Positions 22,601 to 30,000 of a stretch of DNA of 64,000 nt are shown in pieces. Source of the stretch: Marthasterias glacialis (taxonomy: Eukaryota; Echinodermata; Asteroidea; Forcipulatida; Asteriidae). The notes under the pieces are model-generated. The model was not told where the DNA came from and searched no databases. It worked only from the letters and a program-made list of their open reading frames with translations. The first letter of the stretch is position 1, and each line of letters opens with the position of its first letter. Both the position numbers and the translations under genes were made by a program. The stretch spans positions 8,602,512 through 8,666,511 of the forward strand of contig OU452230.1 in assembly GCA_911728455.2 (NCBI GenBank). Direction: 5' to 3'.

Positions 22601-22814
22601 TCTCCACCATGCAATGTTTCAAATCCTACTTCAGCATTTTCTTTAAAGAATCATATCAAGAATATATATTTTTGAGGTGACTTAAACCAAATTAAAAACT
22701 CTTTGATATTTCAGATCGGATAAGCAGAAGTACAGCAGCATCTCGAAGACGGTCTCCAGGAAACAGCAAAACCTACAAAATGACAAGAAAGCCCTGAAAG
22801 AAGGGGCAAAATAA
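10638..22814 (+). CDS. CCCH (x3), RWD-like, CHY-type zinc finger protein, 11 coding exons
   Basis: Coding exons: 10638-10731, 10773-10884, 12137-12330, 13065-13840, 14467-14579, 15167-15311, 16027-16584, 16955-17066, 18030-18274, 20506-20615, 22715-22814. All junctions are GT-AG with matching phases; 2559 nt give 852 residues plus TAA. Domain order: helical N terminus (about 32-100, NYLKRGIKQLDRLL and FLLQQQVKLAGNLACELL); three CCCH fingers (about 156-175, 221-239, 284-302); RWD-like region (about 345-478, with YPMDPFTV and FRPFLRWLDR); acidic linker; paired-Cys segments IQCTRCKSKC, ARCGKCHHQ, IGCLNC and HWCEKCHAKM (about 530-690); and a CHY finger (about 734-815) with CKHY, RFPCCGKCYPCDLCHD, MICGLCCKEQ, PCVSCN and WEGGLGCRNK. 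The architecture suggests RNA and zinc binding. Similar CCCH/RWD/CHY proteins occur in fungi and invertebrates to my knowledge, and I recall no mammalian equivalent. The start codon is the least certain part: ATG at 10638 is in frame but has a weak context, and a good acceptor (TTCTCTGCAG) lies just inside it at 10660. Confidence 0.85.
11464..11501. repeat. Perfect 18-bp hairpin with 2-base loop
   Basis: CTGGACTCCCTCCGCTTC, AA loop, then its exact complement. It abuts the left end of the inverted-repeat element at 11501 and sits in intron 2 of the CCCH-RWD-CHY gene. Confidence 0.9.
11501..11821. mobile_element. MITE with GGGGTGGATTTCACAAA ends, carrying a nested insertion
   Basis: Left end GGGGTGGATTTCACAAA (11501) and right end TTTGTGAAATCCACCCC (to 11821) are a 17-bp perfect inverted repeat. 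Subterminal repeats of GGACTAGTC and an internal inverted pair around TCTTAACTCGAGATAAGA are visible. A second element occupies 11542-11717. Confidence 0.75.
11542..11717. mobile_element. hAT-like MITE nested inside the 11501-11821 element
   Basis: Ends CAGTGGCGTAGCCAG and GGCTACGCCGCTG are inverted repeats. Flanking octamers GACTAGTC (11534-11541) and GACTAGTT (11718-11725) match at 7 of 8 positions, as expected for a hAT target duplication. The interior is a G-rich noncoding sequence. Confidence 0.7.
13065..13840 (+). CDS. Exon 4 of the CCCH-RWD-CHY gene: three CCCH fingers and start of the RWD-like region
   Basis: Largest exon of the gene (776 nt). It carries three CCCH fingers with spacings C-X8-C-X5-C-X3-H (CRFFKKSGKCRYGDGCKFAH), C-X7-C-X5-C-X3-H (CRFYLKGWCRDGNRCKFLH) and C-X7-C-X5-C-X3-H (CRYFKAGHCSAAERCKFRH). 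They are separated by Ser/Glu/Lys-rich linkers. This is the spacing class of RNA-binding CCCH fingers such as those in makorin and tristetraprolin-type proteins. The exon ends ITVNPTDPDW with donor GTAAGA at 13841, and the next exon continues PFDIRDFELEVMFPATYP, completing the RWD-like strand pattern. Confidence 0.9.
13927..14047. repeat. Fragment related to the CAGGCCTG element
   Basis: GCCTGATACTTCACAGAGGC and TTGGTGCCCCTTGAAGTAAT match the element at 4301-4457. The ends are decayed here. It is intronic. Confidence 0.45.
14757..15033 (-). repeat. SINE B copy, tRNA-headed, minus orientation
   Basis: On the minus strand a tRNA-like head with B box GGTTCGAATCC (rc near 14957-14967) is followed by CAGTCATGACTC, GGGTACC and the block CCCCAGGGAGCTGAGATG. 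The body matches copies at 25407-25700 and 57338-57700. It is intronic. Confidence 0.75.
15350..15660. repeat. Imperfect inverted repeat in the zinc-finger gene intron
   Basis: GAGACTTTTGGGGACACTAG with GGTGGCAGCAGACTTACC (15506-15546) is mirrored by CTGCTGCCACCTTGCCTCCT and CAAAGTCTC (15617-15645). Similar text (GGGAGACTTTTGGGTGCC) occurs at 3062. It is probably a short mobile element. Confidence 0.45.
17680..17998. repeat. Interspersed repeat with ACCAGTATC start (copy 1)
   Basis: Shares GTCAAAGACCAGTATC, CTCAATTGGTCACCGGAGTC, TTTCAAGGGAAGTTTTCCAC and GTTATGTGCAAATCTGTGAA with 59742-60075. It is noncoding and intronic, directly upstream of the acceptor of exon 9. Confidence 0.6.
18030..18274 (+). 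CDS. Exon 9 of the CCCH-RWD-CHY gene: first half of the CHY zinc finger
   Basis: The exon encodes the signature CKHY (residues about 734-737) followed by FRWLRFPCCGKCYPCDLCHD, a downstream His-rich turn and MICGLCCKEQ. The next exon (20506-20615) supplies PCVSCN and WEGGLGCRN, so the CHY metal-binding fold is split by the 2.2-kb intron at 18275-20505. All Cys/His positions expected for a CHY finger appear present across the two exons. CHY fingers are known from RCHY1-type ubiquitin ligases, but no RING follows here. Confidence 0.9.
18304..18570. mobile_element. AAGACCCTTCT inverted-repeat element
   Basis: Ends AAAGACCCTTCTTACTGACGTC and GTGACGTCATCTGAGAAGGGTCT are imperfect inverted repeats. 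The interior GTATAGGATACGTCATGTAC is rich in ACGT palindromes. A partial relative (GTGCTACGAAACGCTATGCA... ACTCCAGTATGGCAGACCTC) is at 21605-21720. Confidence 0.55.
18571..20505. other. Intron of the zinc-finger gene with decayed TTTTGGGAGTC-type repeat fragments
   Basis: 18650-18800 and 19410-19500 match parts of the 2471 and 6371 repeats (GTGCATATTTTAGGCCGCGG; TTTTGACTCTCAAAATGGCC). The remaining sequence to the acceptor at 20505 shows nothing I recognise. Confidence 0.45.
20836..21360. mobile_element. Foldback element with separated arms
   Basis: Left arm 20836-20930 (GCTAGTAAACTTGCGGGTAC, GTGTTGGCTCTGAAAAGAGC, GTGGTCTCAACATTTCGA) and right arm about 21294-21360 (TTTGAAACATCGAGACCACC, CTCTTTTCAGAGCCAACACT) are inverted. 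About 360 bp of unrelated sequence lies between them. Same family as 30263-30576. Confidence 0.65.
21360..21493. mobile_element. GGCC..GTCCGAAT inverted-repeat element (copy 2)
   Basis: GGTCTTGTCTGAATTCATGG with GGCTACGGC at the left is mirrored by GCCGTAGCC and AATTCGGACACGGCC at the right. It directly abuts the right arm of the foldback element. Flanks TTA / TAA would suit a TWA target (Harbinger-like), but this is weak. Confidence 0.5.
21995..22640 (+). repeat. Minisatellite, about 69-bp unit with 275-bp higher-order repeat
   Basis: About nine units built on TCTCCACCATGCAAAGTT, AAATCCTACTCATGTACATG, GTGTTACCGCAAACC and a TAGATTGTAT end. The block from about 22046 is repeated almost verbatim from about 22321, an offset of 275 bases or four units. 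It lies in the last intron of the zinc-finger gene and ends 75 bases before the final exon. The 77- and 119-codon ORFs across it are repeat translations. Confidence 0.9.
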
Positions 22815-22908
22815 GATGGAAAACAACTCAATTTGTGTTCTCACTGTTCCAACTTAAGCTTGCCCCATAATCATGGTCCAGAAATACATAATGAGCATCA
22901 TAATGAGT

Positions 22909-23324
22909 GGCGTGTCGTGGCCGAGCGGATAGCAACACAGGACTCTGCTCTGATGTTTCTGATCAGCAGAAAGTGGGTTTGAGTCCCGATCGTGACACTT
23001 GTGTCCTTAAGCAAGACACTTAACCATTATTGCTTCGTCCTTCGGATGGGACGTAAAGCCGTTGGTCCTGTGTGTTGTGTATTCCACATAAAAGAACCAA
23101 GTACACTTATCGCAAAGAGAAGGGGTTTGCCCCGGTGTTTCTGGTTTGATCTGCTGCAGATTGCGCCACAGCACCTTGTAAACCGTTGCATGGTGCCATG
23201 TAAGGGAACAGGTCTCATACTTCAAAACGTATCTCAGCATACCTTGCAGGAAAAAATACTGAGCGCTTTGAGACGCCCATCGGGTGTGATAAAGCGCTAT
23301 ATAAGAACTTCGTATTATTATCAA
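22909..23324 (+). repeat. SINE A copy 3, full length
   Basis: A box TGGCCGAGCGG and a mutated B box GGTTTGAGTCC, then the same body as copy 2 and a short TTATTATC tail. It starts only 95 bases after the stop codon of the zinc-finger gene, before the first AATAAA hexamers I find (23741, 23752), so it may be transcribed as part of that 3' UTR. Confidence 0.88.
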
Positions 23325-23853
23325 TAACTGTTAAGTTAAAGAGTAACGTCTGTAAATGTTTCCAATGTTTGGAAGGGTAAATTAATTCCAGTCCTCCAGT
23401 TTCTAATATGCACACCATATTCAACTTGTGAAATTTCCTCCCTGTTGCTGGACCAGCAAAAAACAGTTTTTGTTTTGCTAGGGATTTCGGCACATTTAGG
23501 CCTTTATCAGGATTATTTCAATTGCGACAATCAGAGTGCGCAATGGCGATTATTCAGACGTCTTCAAATGCTATTTTTCTTGACTTTAACAGTATACCAG
23601 CTGGAAATAGTTCTCTGGAGGATTGGCACGGGTATGAACTTTTATAATCGGTGAGCTTCCAGATTGAAACTGATCAATAGTTTTGTTAGATTATAACCAA
23701 TCCTATACTTTGTCTTCAAATACAACTGTATGAAGAGTACAATAAATGCAAAATAAAGAGGATGACACTATGCATTTCTCATAGTGTTAATCATTTAAAA
23801 TAAATTAATGGGGACATGTAATACTAAGGAATGTACATGTTTGTGTTAAAAGA

Positions 23854-24274
23854 GGGGCCATAAGGTCAAATTCAGTTTTGCAATGCACTCATTTTCCAAT
23901 AGATAGAATCCTTATGGAAGTGGACAAGATTTTCAAGTTTCTAACCTTACGATACATTACGTTAAAACAACGTAAAATGCCATTGTATTTTAAAATCCGT
24001 TGACGTCAATAGTCAAAAGGTCAATTTCAACTAGATTTTTTTTTTTTTTTTTTACAGGGAATTTTTTACGTCATTCATGAATCACCTATTGAAATTTAAC
24101 CTATTGACTATTGAAAAAAATGTGATTGGCAAGTACAGACTCATTTATTATTGACATCCAAAGACGTCATGTTTCAGATTTCGCTCTTAAAGAGTATTAA
24201 TAAAATTGACCTTTAAAGACTCTATCTATTGGAACATTCGTGAAACACAAAACAGAATTTGACCTTGGATCCCC
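23854..24274. mobile_element. GGGGCCATAAGGTCAAATTC inverted-repeat element
   Basis: The left end AGGTCAAATTCAGTTTTGC with TCCAATAGATAGA is mirrored at the right by TCTATCTATTGGAACATTCG and AGAATTTGACCTTGGATCCC. A relative lies at 34055-34320 (TATCTATTGGAAAATTC). It is noncoding. Confidence 0.55.
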
Positions 24275-25180
24275 TGTTTAATAAAAAAATAAATAAATAA
24301 AAAATAAAACTCAGTACTGAATTGATTAAAGTGACAGGAGAGCTTTATTCAAAGTCAAGGCACAGAGCGTTTCTTGTTGGAGGATTGAAACAAACTAAAT
24401 AGATGACTGCCAAATTTGTTTCAGTTGTCTAAACTATGGCATTCCTCTTTTCAACATCATGGAGTTACTTCCATGTATTTGAATCCTAGCCATTCCCAAC
24501 ACTTCAAAATCCAACAGCATGTTTTGATTGATTCTGTTGGACTGCACCAAACTGATTAAAGCATTTACATGGTATTAGGAGTACCACCATAATCAGAGTC
24601 CAAGAGTTTGGGTGACGAGACACCAGACGATGTTGGATTTTGTTTGAGTGAGGCCAGATCCTAGTATTTTAGTGTTCAGGGATGTACAATGGTGGCTAAC
24701 ATGGATCTGGAGAGGAAATACTGAAATTGAAGAATTTACATGAACTTAAACGTCTAAACTCCAACTTGTTTTGTACTTACTTTTATGATCATATTTTCTC
24801 AAGAAAAGATACCAATTTACATGTAGTGTAAGTTTGATTTTTTTGTTGCTATAAATGTATTTTCATATTGCGAAAAATATTACAAAAATGTTCTCTATAA
24901 GTAGGGGTTTGTATGTCATTAACAGCACACACGGAGTAATGTACAGTGTATTTTCTACAATGACAAAATTGTTACATTATGTATTGTACTAAAGCAAGGC
25001 CCCATAGGTAAATTGTTGAATTATTTTTGTTGAAATTGGCGACGCTGAACAGAGTGCCGGATGAAATTAAGTTGTAGAGTTCACAGTGTGCAGTGCTAAT
25101 CCAAGTCTGTGATACAAACGTGTACAAATAAACTTCTTTAAAGAATTGCGCTTTTTTTGTTTACATAAACCCAGCACTAA

Positions 25181-25774
25181 ATGAGGCCAATTTCATAAAG
25201 CTGTTTCCGGTAAGCAAATATTTGTGCTTGCTTTAACAGAAAGAACAAAATGTGCAAAAGCAAGAGTGTATTTTTCTGAAACGATCAAAAAGATTTGAAA
25301 GCGCATGGTACGTGTTCACAGTGAACTTACATTGTTGTGTCGGTCATCTATTTACAAGAATTGCCTGCAATTTAGCTTGCCTTCTGCTTTGCTTACGGTA
25401 AGCAATGGGTATCCTATCCCAGTCATGACATTTGTGTCCTGGAGCAAGATGCTTTACTATAATTGCTTCTCTTCACCCAGGGGTATAAATGGGTACCTGC
25501 GAGGGTAGAGGTTGATATTGTGTTTGAAAAAGCCACCGGAGCGCCACAGCAGCTCGGGGCTGTATACTCCCCAGGGAGCTGAGAAAGTTTACAAGAATGT
25601 TATTGGCCCAATGACCAGGGCACTAATGTAAAGCACATTGAGACGTTACTGTGAAATGCGCTATATAAGAACTGGTTATTATTATTATTATTATTATTAT
25701 GAAATATAAACTGTGTTAAGGCCACTCGGTAAGTCGAAAACATCTGCTAAACAGGCTTCATGAAATTGGACCCG
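25181..25774. mobile_element. CATGAAATTGG-ended element interrupted by a SINE
   Basis: GGCCAATTTCATAAAGCTGTTTCCGGTAAGC on the left and CTTCATGAAATTGGACCC on the right form terminal inverted repeats of the GCTTAAGCAG family (compare 49393-49569 and 62525-62705). SINE B occupies 25407-25700 inside it. Confidence 0.5.
25407..25700 (+). repeat. SINE B copy 2, 5'-truncated
   Basis: The body TATAAATGGGTACCTGCGAG, GAGCGCCACAGCAGCTCGGG, CCCAGGGAGCTGAGAAAG, ATGTTATTGGCCCAATGACC and GTGAAATGCGCTATATAAGA is followed by a TTATTATTATTATTATTAT tail. The tRNA-like head is lost except for a degenerate B box. Confidence 0.8.
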
Positions 25775-26670
25775 TGTTGTCAGATTCCTCTTTGCATAGA
25801 TTTATAAGTTGTTCTCTTTTGGCTTTACATTGAAAATCTAAATGGTTAAAGGTAAATATAGGATTGGTAAACCTGATAGTGCAGTGTTCTTACTCTGAGT
25901 GAGTCAATATCTACGTGAACAAACAAACCTGTGAAAATTTGGGCTCATTCCATCGTTCGAGTCAGGAGAATATAGTGAAAAATTGTGCACACTTTTTAGC
26001 ATGTGAATGCATTGTCCTTAAATTTGAGTGTTACAACCGAATTTAAAATCGGGTTTTCATATTCTAATGACTTTGACAGTATTTCAGACAGAAAGATTTC
26101 TTTAGAAGATTGGTACTGGTATGAACTTCATAATCAGTCAGCTTTCAGACTGATACTATTACTAATGAAAACAATTTTTTGGATAAATATCAATCCTGTA
26201 TTCTACCTTTAAATGCCCTTCTTTGGTTTGAACATTGTCAACTTGAAAATATGTAAACAAATAATGGAAGTTAAATAAAAAAAAACTAATTTTAAGTCAA
26301 AGAGATTCTTTGTAGTAATGCTATATTGATACTGAGATCGATTTGTATACGAAAATTTACAGTTGGACGGAATGTGTCTGGTGGATCATTGTACAAATAT
26401 TTACAATTCAACAATAAAAATAGGTACATTTTATACATGTGTCTCTAACAATTAGAAAATTATTTTACTTTTAACAAAACAATAGCAACACACTTGAGTT
26501 CTAAATGAATTCAGTTTTCATCATACATGTAGGCGCACATTGTTGGATTTGTATGCACGAGCGTTTAACAAGTCATTTTAAAATAAATTCTTTGCAAACT
26601 CCGCCATCTTGAAACCATGCCTAAACCAAGCCAATTAACCCACTTATATAATAATAATTGTAATGATAAT

Positions 26671-26890
26671 TTGGGAGGGTAATCATTCTTACTTGCAGCT
26701 GAAATGCGAAAGACTCGGCTGCAACGTGGTCAAGTTGCAGTCATTTAAAGGCGCCTTTTGGCAGCTAGACACATAGACTCATATATGAACACGAAGCACA
26801 GCCAATGATCAAAGATTTCGGAGGGAGGAAAACCGGAGGGCCAGGGAAAAACCCCTCGTGGCACAGGAGAGAACCAAGGGGTCAAATGCT
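26671..26890 (+). repeat. Interspersed repeat S (copy 1)
   Basis: TTGGGAGGGTAATCATTCTT, AAAGACTCGGCTGCAACGTG, AAAGGCGCCTTTTGGCAGC and CACAGGAGAGAACCAA align with 28973-29270. I do not recognise the class. Confidence 0.55.
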
Positions 26891-27081
26891 CTAAAAGAGT
26901 AGTCTCGTTACAAAGTGCTGTAAGGAATATACATTTTTTTTTAAAGCACTTGCCTTTTGGGTTGAAAGCACACGAGTGAAATCTCAGGAAATTTAAGAAG
27001 TGTTATGGAAGGATGAATGTCCTGGTTGCAGGATGGTGGGGAGGGATACTCCAGAAGCATTTAATAGAGATATGGGGTGGC

Positions 27082-30000
27082 CTAGTTGACTTCTTGTAGC
27101 TCATCCTCGGGTCGATCCATGTTCTGAATAGTTGTGCCTAGGATCCCCTCGATATCTTCAATCACGGCCTGAAACAAATCAATTCATTAGATAATAATAA
27201 TAGCAGAGTCTTATATAGCGCATTTATCTACCAGCAATTAGGTACTCAAGGCGCTTATTATTGTCATTTTTTACGACAGGTTTTTGAATTATGAGACCCA
27301 TTTATGTAGCAACTTATAAGGGTTTACAAGGTGCTGCAGCGCATTCAGCAGCCAGTGCCAAAAACACCCTTCTCTTTAGCAATAAGTGTCACTGGGTTCT
27401 TTTATGAACACAACACGCGGGACCTACGGCTGTATGTCCCATCCGAAGGACGAAGCAATAATGGTTTAAGTGTCTTGCTTAAGGACACAAGTGTCATGAC
27501 TGGGACTTGAACCCACACTCTGCTGATCAGAAACACCAGAGCTTGAGTCCGGTGCGCTAATGTAGACGGCTCGGCCACGACACGCCACTAATTTGTAACA
27601 AATAAGTATCTCCAAACATTTACAAAACAAGTGAGTTTGAAACTGCAAGAACGTTCCATCTGGATTAAACTATCCTGGGTCCAATAAGCAGGATAAGTAC
27701 GAGTCCTGCCTGGTAAATATTACTCCTGGTAAATGGCCCCCTCTGCAGTTACACCCATTTTATATGCTTAATTCTTGCTTTAGCTTCATTATAAATGTTA
27801 TTTGTGGGTTTTTTTTGCCCATAAACCGATGTGGGTTAAGCACTGTATACTCGGTACTTTCCAGAGTCCTGTGAAAAATCAAACTCACAGGCATATTCCT
27901 TGGGTGGGATTCGAACCTGTTACCCCCTGTCATTCTAGAGCAGATGTCTTACCAACTAGACTACCGAGATTGCCCTGCAGCTAGAGGCAGTTTGAATCCT
28001 ATTAGCAGCGGGTACCACAACCATTATGATAGATGTTAATTTTGCATCGGGATAAGAATAATATTTGTGTTTTTTGCCCATAAATTTTTTGCCATTTATG
28101 GACAAAAAATACAAATAATATTCTTATCCCCGTTGCAAAATTCATTATAAATGTTCTGTTATTTTCCCATACATTGTCATTATGGTGTGATACTGTTTAA
28201 AATGCTGGGTGGGACAGTTGTTTGGTCCCTTTCATGAGTGACTAGCACAATGAATAGACCTTTATCATGGTGCGGCCATCTTGATTTTCTTCCATTCAAA
28301 CTAATGTAACCAAACCGAGGCTAGAAGGGCAAATAGTCTGGTTCCTTTTTGTACAATGAATATTAGCATATATTACTGTTATTAGATAAAGGGAACATGA
28401 CCAAGATGGCTCCAGCATGATAACGGTCTATTGAGATTGGTGCACCTTATCAAGCTGGTTTCAAAATGACTTCCCTGATATAGGTTGACTGAAGAGAACA
28501 TAAATCACAACGTGGATACTAAACTCAACAGACAGTACACCCCCTGTGGAATGGCAATCTTCCATGCAATCTACAGGTACATTTGTAACTATGAAACAGA
28601 CTAAGAATGAACCAAGACCCACCTTGAAGTTTGACTGGCCCTGCATGTTGGGCGCCGATATCTCTTGATGAATGACGGAGAGATTACGAGCGAATGACGC
28701 TAGCGTTCCCTGAAGCTCTTCTCCCACCGTCAGCATTCCGATCCCTTCACGCTTGTAGCTGTCTATTAACGTAAACGCTGTTCCTTGCTTCTCCTGAGTG
28801 GATTAATCAAAGAGCGACAATAATAGCAATGTTGAGCTGACGATTATCTCCTTTTTTTCTGGAGTGGGGGGGGGGAGATATTTTCTCTGTCTTTCCTTTC
28901 ACAATTGAGGGTATTATATGGGTTTCTCCCTAGTTTTGAGCAGAGGAAAAACTTATGAATAATATTAACAGTTTGGGAGGCTAATCAGCTGTGGGGCTGA
29001 ATTGCGAAGGACGCGGCTACACATGTTCGAGCTGCAGGCATTCAAGGGCGCCTTTGGCAGCCAGCCACATCAACCCATATATATCCTGAGATCAAAAGTG
29101 TTTGATTTTTTTCTGTGGGAGGAAATCCTGATGGCCTGGAGAGATACCCTTTTAGCACAGGAGAGAACCAACACACAACTCTACTCACATATGGCCTAAT
29201 ATCTGAGTATCGAACCAGGGCCACATTGATGAGAGGAGAACGCTTTACGCACATGACACCCATGTCACCCTTACTTTAAGACAAAGTACAGGATTGGTAA
29301 ATATACAAAAATGAATAAATTGGTTTGTTTCAGTCTGTAGGTTCACGTACCAAAGTTCATATCGCTGTGGAAGGAGATTCTGTCCAGGCAATTGTGTACT
29401 AACTCCTTCTGATAGCGCCCTCTTTTGAATAAACTCTTCCAGCCCATGTTAATTTCCCGTATGGTGGAAACAATACCCTAGGACAGAATACCCTATGACA
29501 CCGGCACCAATCCTCAAAAAAAAAATTCTGCAATCAAACTTATTTAAGCGAGTCTATGATTGTAAACAAAATCCCTGACAAAAAATAAATAAATTCTTTC
29601 TATTAATAAAAACAGGATCCTCTAAGTTGACGACATTATCACAGTTTGCTTGGGTAGTGTTTACTGAAAACTAGGAGATGAAAAGAATGTACTAAAAGCT
29701 GATGAGGTCTTATATTCAGTACAAAACTTTTGATGTAGAAATTTGATCGTTTCGATCTGCGTGTTAGCTGTATTGGATACGTCCTCAATAGTCACAATGC
29801 ATGTGACCCCTGTGTGACCCCTTGTTAAGGGACTGGGCATGACCTCTACAAGGAGTGACGTCGACCTACCATGGCCAATAGGAAAAATACAGCCAACTTA
29901 ATGTAACAAAATCTTTGAGCATTGATTTACTACTAGTGTGAACTCTACTGCAACTGTACTTCGTGCCATTTCTATGCCAAGTGTATTAAACCTACCTTTA

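Noticed and set aside
22046..22680. 77- and 119-codon ORFs with repeated peptide MYLHHAKFQ-type text
   Set aside because: They are translations of the 69-bp minisatellite in the last intron of the zinc-finger gene.
29351..29477. Open segment on the minus strand with good splice sites (GGTATTGTTTCC... to TTTG|GTACGT) between IQCH exons 20 and 21
   Set aside because: It is 127 nt, not a multiple of three, and would break the frame. Exon 20 (ending FDIK) joins exon 21 (EKQGTAFTL) in phase 0 without it, as in vertebrate IQCH. It could be a cryptic or poison exon, but nothing supports that.
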